A DNA stretch of 13,523 nt from Cyclostephanos tholiformis (lineage: Eukaryota > Bacillariophyta > Thalassiosirophyceae > Thalassiosirales > Thalassiosiraceae): positions 1-13,523 of the forward strand of contig JALLPB010000700.1 of the NCBI GenBank assembly GCA_036939975.1, written 5' to 3'. Shown here piece by piece: positions 1 to 8,950 of this stretch. The notes beneath the pieces were generated by a model. The model was not told where the DNA came from. It did no database searches and saw only the letters and a list, made by a program, of their open reading frames with translations. Every line of letters begins with the position of its first letter. Position 1 is the first letter of the stretch. The translations under genes were made by a program, and so were the position numbers.

Positions 1-274
1 TACTGAATTTCAGGAATATGAAACAGGAATCCTAAAACAGGAATTAACAACCTAGATATTATGATTCCAAAAAAATTATTTACCCAAGCAAACTAGATTT
101 CAATTTGTTTTTATCTCCACACGCCTGCTCTCTCCCAGCCCATGAAACAAATTTTGCATTTCTTGGGATTCCGCACCATCATGAGGTTCCCATCATCCTC
201 ACAAGATGATCCAAGACCCTCGTCGGCCATACATGCCATATATAATATATCCCAAGTTTATATCTTGTTATGCA
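1..274. other. AT-rich intergenic stretch, no gene seen
   Basis: No coding sequence is supported here. Both strands have only short open frames, and none resembles a known family. Two copies of AAACAGGAAT lie close together near the left edge. The stretch lies downstream of the minus-strand crotonase gene and may contain its 3' untranslated region. Confidence 0.5.
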
Positions 275-343
275 AAAAATATTCAATCCCCTTTTTGCAT
301 CAGGATGTTGCAAATTATGACAAACTCTCTCAGTGGCATAGTC
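275..343 (-). other. Untranslated relic of the crotonase C-terminus beyond the TAA
   Basis: Directly after the TAA the same frame continues for about 23 codons and still fits the family. It reads DYATERVCHNLQHPDAKRG followed by LNIF. Relatives have a pattern of Tyr, Ala-Ser/Thr-Glu, Val, Asn, Asp-Ala, Gly-Ile and Phe at these places. After position 275 the similarity stops, and the usual terminal Lys-Arg-x-Pro-x-Trp is not visible. Confidence 0.65.
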
Positions 344-1515
344 TTATGCATCCTTGAGGTCATCGTACTTCAGCTGCTTGTAGGACATCTCCTTCCCAAG
401 CCATACCATGAAGTTTGATTTATTCAATATCTTCTTCGTCAGCTCGTATGTTTCGCCCTCCAATGAGGATGGCAATACCACTGAATTCAGGAGTTTGTAC
501 GCAAGTGCAACATCTGCAGATATCAGATTGCCGGTGAGGAGCATATGCATCGCTCGCTTGCATCGAACGACCCAGGACAGGGCGACCGCTGGCATCGAGC
601 AAAACCTACATCATGATATATGTATGATGCGACACATGCTGTGAGGGTACGTGAGTCGAGAAGAGGACAAGCAACAAAAGGATGCCGGTACCAGGGGGGG
701 GAGGGTCATTCTTTGGGGATATTACTAAAAAGACACTCACACGCCGAGGTTGATCCCCGATACACCGAATTTTGCATCGGATGACGGTATTGCTAGGTTG
801 CATGATGCAACCAATTGACAACCTGCGGCGGTCGTCACGCCCTGCACCTTCGATATGACGGGCTGGGGCAATGAATTCAACGTCATCATGATGCTACTGC
901 ACGTATCAAATAATCTTCGTGTCTTGCAAGCACTTTCATGTGATTTGATCTCGTTCAAGTAGTGACCAGAACAGAATGCCTTCCCGTTTGCGCTGATAAC
1001 GACCACCCAAATCAACTACATAGTCGTAGATAGTCATGGAAGCAAGGTTTTAATGTGCATGTAAAAGATGAAGCTAGCGTCATACAATAGTAAGAAAGTT
1101 GAATCGGGGACTCTGTTTTCTTTTTCTTTGGCCCGGAAAATTGGATTATCATAACTATTGTGCAATTGTATTATCAAGGCAACTCTCAACTCACCTCATC
1201 CTTGGCAATGTCATTGAGTTGATACTGGATGTTGTGCAATAATTTCAGTGAAAGCGCATTGTACCTCCCTGGATTGTTGAGCATCAACATCATTATTCCG
1301 GACAATGCCTCATCGTTTTGCAACAACAGCGGTCCATCATCGTCGAGCTCACCAACATCGGAATTGCCATTGTCAGCATTCACAGACGCACACTGTCGAG
1401 CCACGCACAATGATACCGACCACCACGATTGTGGAGGCGACAAGACGAAGATGTTGCCCCTCCTTGTTGGTGGAAAAGACGAACTGTGGCGTCGTCGGCA
1501 TACACGCGTTGCTGT
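344..1515 (-). pseudogene. ECHDC3: ECHDC3-like enoyl-CoA hydratase/isomerase-family gene, C-terminally truncated, probable young pseudogene
   Basis: Three exons read on the minus strand: about 1515 (start unresolved)-1195, 1015-741 and 605-344. Introns 1194-1016 (donor GAG|GTGAGT, acceptor TATGTAG) and 740-606 (donor GTGAGT, acceptor TGTAG) join the exons in frame. The joined product has the ECHDC3-type crotonase core: NPGRYNALSL, then VVISANGKAFCSGHYLNE (first oxyanion-hole region), PQPVISKVQGVTTAAGCQLV (second oxyanion-hole region), SGINLGVFCSMPAVAL across the second junction, and LLTGNLISADVAL. ECHDC3 members lack the two catalytic glutamates of true hydratases, as here. They are thought to be mitochondrial, but their reaction is not well settled. 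The frame ends at a TAA (346-344) where relatives have a conserved Tyr, about 30-40 residues early. No in-frame ATG exists between the upstream TGA (1518-1516) and the core. The N-terminal stretch is Arg/Ser-rich, like a transit peptide. It may be a pseudogene, or a working truncated gene with a missing first exon. Confidence 0.8.
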
Positions 1516-1817
1516 TCATGCATGGTGTATGGATGCGCCGACAATGCATCGACTGATCATGATGAGGGGGGGGACCTCCAGGGCGAATATAGAGGGTACT
1601 GGCGGTGACTCAATTTGCCTCGCTGACCTGGGAGGGCGGCGGTTGATATCTCACGTGGGCATCCTTCATCATAGTCCAACTTGCTATTGCAAAATCAGTA
1701 CTATTCCAATGTATAGAAGTTTTAAAAATGGCGGGAGGAAAGTTTTTTTTTTGCTAAAAAACACGAGTAATCAGGATGGAGTCCAAAAGAATCAGTCCAA
1801 AAATTTCTGGCAGTAAA
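1516..1817. other. Upstream region of the crotonase gene, no independent gene
   Basis: This is the 5' side of the minus-strand crotonase gene. ATG codons occur on the minus strand, but their frames close before joining the conserved core, so none can be accepted as the start without a further intron. A plus-strand open frame spans 1229-1816, but it overlaps the crotonase first exon and shows no family resemblance. A missing first exon and the promoter would be expected here. Confidence 0.4.
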
Positions 1818-1836
1818 GGGGCGGGGTGGGGCGGGG
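1818..1836 (+). promoter_or_regulatory. Perfect G-quadruplex motif with GC-box-like core
   Basis: Four runs of four G are separated by single bases (GGGG C GGGG T GGGG C GGGG), followed by GGCCGGGCCGGG to 1850. A G4-N1 arrangement of this kind is a textbook strong intramolecular quadruplex former. The GGGGCGGGG core also looks like a GC box. It lies about 300 bases upstream of the first assignable crotonase codons. A promoter role is inference from position only. Confidence 0.6.
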
Positions 1837-1859
1837 CAGGCCGGGCCGGGCAAAAACAA

Positions 1860-2905
1860 CTAACAGTGAGGGTTGGCTTTTGGCTTCCGCTTCAGTGCAC
1901 ACCCACAGATGATGTATGCTGACCAATTGACCCAACCCACCCACCCCCTGTTACCATCACACTTCATTGTCTCAGCAGTTGGAGTCATCAATGTCCATCA
2001 TGGTACGATGTGGACCACTTGAGCATCAACATAGTCGGTTGCCATTGCCATAGTTATCATCATCATTGTATATTGTCATTGATCCTCAGATTGCCCCATC
2101 ATTCCTCCCCGGTTGCTTTCATTGTGGATGACAACAACAATGATGATTTCCTTGGTGTTGATAGTAACAACGATGTGTGACTATCATTAATGCGATTGAT
2201 GCTCGAATCATTGTGGGAGATTTGTGCAAATTCCACCATGAAAGCAGCCTTGGAATGTACATCAAACACCATGTCATTTGAGCACAATGTTGTCAAAAAT
2301 GATACATGTTTGCCAACATACAATATACTTGAGGGGAGGAGTTCCTACGACTCATTAGCAGTCATGATGCTGGTGTTTATCAATTCTAGGAGGACAACAA
2401 TGGGGATTAGGGAGGAGGAGGGGGCATGCTTGTTGTTATCATCAATGCTTACATCGCTGTTTATCATGCTGGAGACAACAATGGCAACAATGATGATGAC
2501 AATGACGATGACAACAAAGGCCATGGTGGCAGCTGCATTCATTTTAACCAATTTTATCCCCTCCCATCCCAATGCAGGATGTCATCATACAAGACTGTGA
2601 CAATGACCACACCTGCTGATGGCATCTCTCATTGTTATTGTCAAGTCGTGATTGTCATTACTACCACTGGAGTTCTGCTGGCCGCCTGCTCCTGCTGTCT
2701 CATGTGTAGTTGCTGGCATCACATCACAACAATGTCCAACATCCTTGATTGCACAAATGACCCCCCTAACACCTTGTGGAGCATGACAAGCACTTGTCGG
2801 ACCTCAATCGTTTGTTCTGTCATCTGATGAGCCACCACAATGCAACCCCCCTCTCTCAACCACCCCCTCACCCCTCTCCGTCACACTCATGTCTCCCCCT
2901 TTTCA
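1860..2905. other. Low-complexity intergenic DNA rich in CAA/GAT triplets
   Basis: The stretch is built largely from variations of ATTGTCATT, CAACAATG and GATGATGAC. The clearest tract is a GAT/GAC/CAA run near 2471-2520. Open frames of up to about 135 codons occur on both strands, but their translations are biased to Met, Thr, Asn, Asp, Ile and Val as expected from triplet repeats. No domain is recognisable. I see no gene. Confidence 0.5.
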
Positions 2906-2909
2906 CCAA

Positions 2910-3275
2910 AATGGATTAGTACAACAATTTGATGTTGCACAGATTGTTGATGAAGAAAACAATAATAAAGCAACATACCATGCTCCTCCCTTTGATGTGG
3001 ATGCTGTCCCCATAGTGGAACCTTAGATATTAAGAGGATTCTGGTTGGATCCCGACAAAACTAAGCACACATATCAGGGATGTTTATGCGCTTACTTTGG
3101 GCATACTTAGACCGCCAACCATGGTAAGGCAAAAGCCACTTGACACCATGGTTGTGGCAAAAATGATAAATGGAAGAAGTTTTTGTCAAGAGGGCATTTT
3201 ATTGGTATGATTCTATGTATGATAAGGTAGAAATGGATGTTACATGCAAGAATGGCAATTAAGCTAGTAATATGG
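2910..3275 (+). pseudogene. Mutated coding relic, probably of a transposon or duplicated gene
   Basis: One frame from 2910 reads as ordinary protein (for example NGLVQQFDVAQIVDEENNNK, then FWLDPDKTKHTYQGCLCAYF) but is interrupted by TAG, TAG, TGA and TAG. Residue use differs from the triplet-repeat DNA on its left. I do not recognise the family. Context, in a repeat-filled and CpG-poor tract, points to a dead mobile element, but a decayed host gene is equally possible. Confidence 0.3.
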
Positions 3276-3312
3276 AAAACCTTTTTTTCTTTCCCATTAT
3301 TGTTCCAAATAA

Positions 3313-3366
3313 GAGGAAATTTCCTCCTTTCTTCACTGTCCTCTTTCTATGGGGCAAATTTGCCCC
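3313..3366. repeat. Two perfect palindromes, 14 and 16 bp
   Basis: GAGGAAATTTCCTC at 3313-3326 and GGGGCAAATTTGCCCC at 3351-3366 are perfect inverted repeats with no spacer, 24 bases apart. The second belongs to a G-run, CAAATTTG, C-run theme that returns inside the TIR element near 9030-9124 and just upstream of the kinase gene near 9900-10040. Confidence 0.6.
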
Positions 3367-3485
3367 TATTTTTTGGTGCACCATTTTTTGCAAAATTCTT
3401 GTGCCACACCCATTTTTGCCACATTTGCCCTTAATATTCATTGTTCCATTTGCTTGCAATCCTTCGAAGCCCTATTTTGAATTGG

Positions 3486-3528
3486 CATCATCCCCATCCC
3501 CATCCCCATCCTTCCCATCCCCATCCCT
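3486..3528 (+). repeat. CATCCC microsatellite
   Basis: This is a six-base tandem repeat of CATCCC (equivalently CCCCAT) with one interrupted unit (CATCCTTCC). It produces a spurious His-Pro or Pro-Ser repeat in open frames across it. No gene is implied. Confidence 0.85.
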
Positions 3529-3788
3529 CATATACCCTATATAATCTCCACCAGGGACAGTACATTTTTTTTGCAGACCAAAGAATAATATCGGCACCCA
3601 CAGTTGCATTGACATGTATCACAACCAGAAGAATCCCAATAAAGATATTCCTCACACCCCCTCCCATGGCAAGTGTGACATCCTCCTGGGGGGATTTTGT
3701 TGGTCACTCAATTAATGCCCCCTTTGATAGTAGTTCAGGATCAGTGTCAACAATGACCAAACCCTATAGACCAAACCTATCCTCTTGA

Positions 3789-4480
3789 ATGATATTTGTC
3801 TATTCAACCACCAATTTCACTTTTTCCCATAATGCCAGCACCAGCAATGATGAAAGCAATGACAACAATGACAACAGTGAGATTCTTACCATGGACATGA
3901 TCAGTAAAAATACAAATGATCCCAACATTGATCATGATGATGCTTCACTGCTATCAAGTGGATTCCCAACTCACTCTCTTGCTGTATTGTATTATATTCA
4001 GCAATATTCCACTTCTAGAGTATTTACGACTTCTCCCATCATGTCAAAGACCATTTCATAGCTGATGATGATGAAAAATTCTTCCATAGACAAAGCTATT
4101 CAGGGTTGGAAGAAAATTCAAATTCAAAACCAGCAAAAATTGGTTTCTTTTATTGTTCCCCCAAAGCCAATGCCACACCAAGTATGAACCTTGCTGTTTT
4201 AAGACTCACTATCTTTGAAGCTTCCAACCTGTTTCACAACCATCAACTATTCTTTTTACTTACTGTGGTTGATGGTAGAGCTCTTGTTCATCTCAAGAGT
4301 TCTTGACAACTGAGGAATATCAGATCATCAAAGAAATCATGTGTTACTGTGTGAATCTTGGAGTTTTATTTCCATCACATAGCTTTTCATGCTCCATGCT
4401 ATATAGAATGAGAGATAATTTCCTTTCCTTGTATGGTACCACCCATTATGGAATGTGGCCTTGAAAAGTCTCCAACTCTC
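3789..4480 (+). pseudogene. Coding-like relic with frame breaks, unknown family
   Basis: Three consecutive stretches translate plausibly in shifting frames. The first is 3789-4061, with an Asn/Asp/Ser-rich part and then SLAVLYYIQQYSTSR. The second is 4106-4306 (KPAKIGFFYCSPKAN, NHQLFFLLTVVDGRALVHLK). The third is about 4298-4448 (FLTTEEYQIIKEIMCYCVNL, then MLYRMRDNFLSLYG). They follow one another with stops or frame changes between, as expected of one mutated gene. No catalytic motif is recognisable, so neither a retroelement nor a transposase can be named. CpG is almost absent here. Confidence 0.35.
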
Positions 4481-4976
4481 CAGTTACAAGGATTCCCCAT
4501 ATTTTACTCATCCCCACTCTTCAATCCCATGACTAGTAGCAATGATACAGATACACTCATCTGTCCAAACACTGAAGATACTATTTGATGTGTTAACTCT
4601 GAAATATTGGAAAAGATTAATATTTGTGGAAACATCCCCGAGGCTCAAAGAATTGCCAAGATGAGGTAGCACTTCTACAAGTTAAAAAAGATAGCTGTGA
4701 AGAGAGTCCACTCAACAAAAATGGCTACATAAGTATCATTGAGATACCCAAAAACCTGGGATCACTATCACTCACATCAACCAACTCAAATCTCTCAGTC
4801 AGCACTATTGACAATGCAAGAAACCGTCAGCTTAAACATTCTCTCCAAAAATGCATCTGCCCTTAACCATTTGAAAAGAAATTCCAAATCTGTGTCCAAT
4901 GAGAAACTTTTGTTTTTGTTCACTGATACTTCATCAAAAAAGAAACAATGTAATTGTACAATCTGCCATGATATAT
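4481..4976. other. CpG-poor relic DNA, no assignable gene
   Basis: Short open frames occur on both strands at about 4624-4866, 4739-5020 and 4795-5043. One plus-strand stretch contains a Lys-rich segment followed by CNCTICHDISKIPQEIY, which might be a remnant of a zinc-binding region. Nothing can be assigned. This may continue the relic on its left. Confidence 0.3.
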
Positions 4977-5174
4977 CTAAAATACCACAAGAAATATATT
5001 CAACACATTGTGGGAAATGATTGAAATGTTCAAATGAATGCAATCCTTGTTTGGCATTTGGCTTCCTTCTCTGTCTTTAACTTTCTTCCCTGGAACTTCA
5101 GGAATCTTGCTTTCTACAAACTTGATGTTCATAGCATGCTCCCTATTAATATTCAACCAGTAGGACAAGTATCC
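4977..5174 (-). pseudogene. Short coding relic on the minus strand, unknown family
   Basis: The frame begins after a TGA (5177-5175) and reads GYLSYWLNINREHAMNIKFV, ESKIPEVPGKKVKDREGSQM and then PNKDCIHLN before ending. Its residue composition is that of a folded protein. No ATG lies at the left end and no family is recognised. It faces opposite to the relics to its left, so at least two sources are present. Confidence 0.3.
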
Positions 5175-5314
5175 TCACACATATGGTGTTGGACACAGGC
5201 TTAAAACTTCCTTGCATTGTTAGGTTTGCTCCACTGCCAAAACAAAAAATCCACCCTAAGCTTCATTAAATTGCAAGTAGCACACTGGCAAGCATTTACA
5301 CCAAAGCAGATCTT

Positions 5315-5695
5315 CCCCCCATTGTGGTTCTCCTCAGTAATTCACCTTGACAAAGTGAGTCACAGGTGGGCACACAATGCATTGCAAGCGGCTCTCCTCC
5401 CCCCCATCATGGTTCTCCTCAGCAATCAACTTGTCACCTTGATGAGGTGAGTCACAGTGGACACACAAGTACATCACAAGCAGGCCTCCCCCTATCAAAG
5501 TTCTCAGCAATAACCTTGTCACCCTGACAAGGTGAGTTGCAAGCCAACACACAAGTGTGTTGCAAGCAGGTCTCCCCCCCATCGTGGTTCTCCTCAGCAA
5601 TCAACTTGTCACCTTGATGAGGTGAGTTGCAGGCCGACTCACAAAAGAGTTGCAAGCAGAAATCCCCCCCATCACAGTTTTTGGCAATCTTCTCA
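5315..5695. repeat. Tandem repeat of 85-90 bp, about 4.4 units
   Basis: Repeat landmark GGTTCTCCTCAG (or a close variant) starts at 5326, 5411, about 5499, 5586 and about 5676, giving spacings of 85, 88, 87 and 90 bases. Units share a C-run, then CAATCAACTTGTCACC, then GAGGTGAGT, then a CACACAAG..GCAAGCAG segment. Read on the minus strand the units give a roughly 30-residue peptide repeat of the type CNSPHQGDKLIAEENHDGGE. The repeat is probably an expansion inside a former minus-strand gene. Confidence 0.85.
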
Positions 5696-5784
5696 CGTAC
5701 AGTCTTCATTACTAGTGCAGACTTTGTAGTTGACAGCAACAGCATCTCATGTTTTGCAATTATGTATGCTGAAGTGGCAGCTGC
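5452..5784 (-). pseudogene. Minus-strand open frame running into the 30-residue peptide repeats
   Basis: An open frame follows a TAG (5787-5785) that doubles as a splice-acceptor-like CCACCTAG. It reads AAATSAYIIAKHEMLLLSTT, then KSALVMKTVREKIAKN, then two to three copies of the repeat peptide before a stop. The opening 36 residues look like an amphipathic, helix-rich protein segment. Its ATG codons are internal. It may be an exon of a dead gene that once continued left towards 4977. No family is recognised. Confidence 0.35.
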
Positions 5785-5785
5785 C

Positions 5786-6224
5786 TAGGTGGAGTATATT
5801 CCTAAATATCTTAATTTTACACCATCCCAGATTTGAACTTGCTAAAACATTTAAATGTTCATGATGAGATCACCAAGGGTTAGAACATATTAAAAATGTG
5901 TGAAGTCACTTACATTTTTACCATTTGGTTTCACACTGTCAAACCTTTGGTAGGGAGCTGGTTGTTGTGAGCTGTGTGTAGTTTGTCAACTGAAGGAATG
6001 GAAACTTGGAATGGATCTTTTGACTTTGCTGCCTATTCCACATGCCATCAATGATCCTTGAACACACAATGTTCACAAGGATGGTGGTGTTTGAAGCCAC
6101 CCTTATGATGGTCCTGACTTGAGAGCCGGGTCATGACCACCCTCATCATAGTCACTACAGGAGGTCAAGTGATAATCCCCGCAATGGTCATGTTGTGAGG
6201 TATTGTGGGGGTTTCTGCTGACAA
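5786..6224. other. Intergenic DNA, no gene seen
   Basis: Mixed-composition DNA between two tandem arrays. No coding frame resembles a protein family, and I see no RNA gene. The right part (from about 6080) already contains degenerate words of the next array, such as GATGGTCCT. Confidence 0.45.
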
Positions 6225-6840
6225 GCCACTGCAGTGGTTGAAACCATCCACCACTGCCATGATGGTCCTCTTGACAACAATAGATCTTGCGGGGCTGGTC
6301 AAACCCACCACTGCCATCATGGTCCTGACTGCCATAATCAAAATCATGGTAGGTCTCAAGGGGCTGATCAAAGCCACCACCACCTCCTCGATAGTCATGA
6401 CAGTGACCACCCTTGTTGCAGAAACAAGCACTTCCCCTGCCACGATGGTCCAGGCGGCCATGATCATAACAAAAACCCCCCCCCCCCCCCCCCCCCGCCA
6501 CATGACAGTAGGTGTTTAGGGGCTGGTCAAACCAACCACCGCTGCAATGGTCCTCACTGCCTTGATCAAAATCAGACCCCACCATTGTGATGGTCCTCTT
6601 GATGACAATATGTCTCAAGGGGCTGGTTAAAGCCACCACCACCTCCTTGATGGTCATGATGGCCACAATCAAAACCACCACCACTGCCGTGATTGCCCTC
6701 TTGATGATGATAGGTCTTGAGGGGCTGGTTGAACCAACCACTACTACAATTGTCCAGAAGGCCGCTATCAAAACCACCACCCCAGCCACAAAGGTCCTCT
6801 TGACATAGGTGTTGAGAGGGGCTGGTCAAACCCTCCACTT
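6225..6840. repeat. Degenerate tandem array, unit about 100 bp
   Basis: The landmark GGGGCTGGTCAAA (or variants) follows positions 6290, 6359, 6518, 6618, 6720 and 6817, so the last three full units are 100, 102 and 97 bases long. Each unit carries ACCACCAC-type triplets, then GATGGTCCTCTTGATGACAA, then TAGGTCTCAAG. A longer unit (6359-6518) contains the poly-C run. Open frames exist on both strands across the whole array because the repeat lacks stop words. This is not evidence for a protein. Confidence 0.8.
6476..6496 (+). repeat. Poly-C tract, 21 C
   Basis: An uninterrupted run of 21 C lies inside one unit of the 100-bp array. Runs this long are unstable in replication and hard to sequence, so its length may differ from the true genome. 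Confidence 0.95.
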
Positions 6841-7400
6841 CTGCAATGTTCCTGATAGTGGCTGGGGCAATTCAGAAGATGTATGTGTATGTGTATGCTT
6901 AGGCAAATACATGCAGCGATCAATATCAAGGTGGGAGGGACATGCACAGTGGGCAAAAGGAGGAGAGAACGGTCATTTACAACTTCTGGATTGGGCAAAA
7001 CACAGGGGGGTGAGGATAGGAGGGGGGGGGGGGGGGTTTGAGGGGCTCATTATCTTGTTCGACAAATAATTTTGAGGTGAGCTCTATCTCAGGATATCAC
7101 TACCAAGGTGACTTCCAGGTAGAATTTTTGTAGATAGGAACAATTTTGGGGGGCAAATTTTTGCACCAAAGCTCCATTCAAAATAATAATACTATGGCCA
7201 TGAATCAGCTCATGCACCTACCCAATGGTTGATGGTGGGCTCTCCTGTGAACATTTTTAAAAGGGGCACCCAAAAGACCTTTATCTTGGAATAACGAGAT
7301 GGAGTCTGTGTCTCCTCATAGGGTTGTCACCCACCAATTCCATTGTGCTACTTCTTCAGGGCACACTGGTCCAGACTCACACTAAATGGGTAGATAATAG
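6841..7400. other. Intergenic DNA with a 15-G run, no gene seen
   Basis: A G15 run lies at 7022-7036 and a small TATGTG repeat near 6882-6896. No coding frame with family resemblance is present on either strand. The stretch separates the 100-bp array from the roughly 195-bp array. Confidence 0.5.
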
Positions 7401-8160
7401 TGAATCACCACAACACTGCACCACTAGTGATGCGGTGAGGGGGGTGTTTGCATTGGACTGGGCAAGGGAGGGTGTGGGCATCAACAGTGACCCATCTGAC
7501 TGTTGTATACCAACAAATAGACCAACCAAAAACCAAAAAAAACAAACACTGCACCACAACAATCCAATCCTTGTGGATCAACTTTCCAGTCCCCCCCTGC
7601 TCAAATTAAAAGTAAAACAACCACACACTGTGCCACAAGTGATGGGATGAGAGGGTACAATGAACCGGGCAAGGGAGTGGTATTGGTGGCCGCAGTGGCC
7701 CATTTGATTGTTGCATGAGTGGGGTAGGATTTTGCCTATTTTGCACAAGGATGGAAATAGATGAATGTTTCCCCCCCTTGCTCGAATTCACCTCATTGTG
7801 CAAACATTGCATTGACCATGATGCCTTGATTTGATTTGATGCATTGGATCGACCAGAGGAGGGATGTATGTGCCTGTAGAGACCCATTAGATTGTTGCAT
7901 GCGGGAGTGGGTGGATTCACCATATTTCAAAGGAGGCTGGAAATAGATGAATCTCCCCCCCCCTTGCTCGAATTCCAAATTCAACCAATTTGAGTACACA
8001 GCACATTGTTCATGGTGCATAAAGTGGGTTGGATGAGCTGGACCTGGTGGAGGAGGGGTGTGGATGGCGGTGGCATTGGGACATTGGATTGTTGTGTGGG
8101 GGTGGCGGATTTTGCCTTATTTTGTGCACCTTCTGTGCCTGGTTTAGAAAAAGTTAAGTA

Positions 8161-8823
8161 GAGTAGTTTATATTTTAAGAAAGTCCTTACAAAACTTAAA
8201 TTTCACAGCCCACTAATGTTGCCATACATCTCCCCTGAGTGGCTCATTTGACAGATCTTGTCATGAGGAGTCTGGGAAAAAAATTAATTTCTAAGTCCCA
8301 TTATTTTTTTTAGGTATGTGCAGTCATAGTCAATCACACAACCACAACAACAGCGCTGGCCAGCCCCTCCCTCCACCCAATGGAGATATTTTGCGGTTGT
8401 GCCCTTCCAAAAAAAAAGACTACTGGGTGGCCATGCCACGGAGAAAAGGATAATAGTTCCCAATATTTTTTGAGTTGCTAATCAATCACACATCAGGAGA
8501 GCCCCAAAAACCTGATCATTTTAAGAAATATGCATGAATTTTGACCCATATATGGCCTTTTTACATGGTATAGTCAGTTTTACCAGGCAAAAAGTAGCTT
8601 TTTGGAATCTCCTCTTTCCAACGGTGTATCAAACTTCCTATTTCATTTCGATATTTATTTGACAAAAAATAGATTTGTGCTTTCGTACCAGTTCCTACAT
8701 ACAGCACAAATACGTCAATTGTCTGGGGAAATCCTACACACTTTTGTACGTAGAAACAAACCAGGAAAGGACCTCATTCCGAGTATTTCTTAAAATATGT
8801 GTTTTTTTTAATGTCAACTACTC
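8161..8823. mobile_element. Non-autonomous TIR element, 663 bp, TA-flanked
   Basis: Ends are GAGTAGTT at 8161 and its inverse AACTACTC ending at 8823, each bordered by TA (8159-8160 and 8824-8825). A second inverted block, ATATTTTAAGAAA, lies at 8170-8182 and inverted at 8786-8798. Deleting the element plus one TA rejoins two halves of the host repeat unit. No transposase frame is present, and the longest frame (about 8602-8793) is short and unlike any family. TA duplication is typical of Tc1/mariner-type (IS630-related) elements, so a MITE of that kind is the likeliest reading. It retains more CpG than nearby relic DNA. Confidence 0.75.
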
Positions 8824-8950
8824 TATCACCCACCTTGATTGAATTAAATCAAACCAAGCGCACACCATATCGCCAATGATGTGGTGCATGGGTTCGATGC
8901 GGCAGACCGGGTGGGGGAAGAGGGTTAATGGCACCAGCATTGGGCTATTA

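Noticed and set aside
1229..1816. A 195-codon plus-strand open frame
   Set aside because: It overlaps the conserved crotonase exon on the opposite strand and runs into simple sequence. The minus-strand reading is supported by homology and by splice sites.
2345..2572. A hydrophobic Val/Ile-rich minus-strand peptide resembling a membrane segment
   Set aside because: It is the antisense reading of a GAT/GAC/CAA triplet tract. The hydrophobicity is a product of the triplet repeat.
2910..5170. An LTR retrotransposon
   Set aside because: I could not find paired long terminal repeats, a primer-binding site, or protease, reverse transcriptase or integrase motifs. Only unnamed coding relics can be supported.
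6103..6789. A 228-codon open frame on the minus strand with Gly-Gly-Phe-Asp-Gln-Pro repeats
   Set aside because: It lies wholly in the 100-bp tandem array, and both strands are open there because the repeat lacks stop words. It includes the C21 run and has no recognisable domain or start context.
8880..8915. A tRNA-like B box (GGGTTCGATGC) in the 195-bp repeat, suggesting a SINE or tRNA relic
   Set aside because: No matching A box at the right distance, no cloverleaf, and other units do not keep the word. CpG changes account for the variants.
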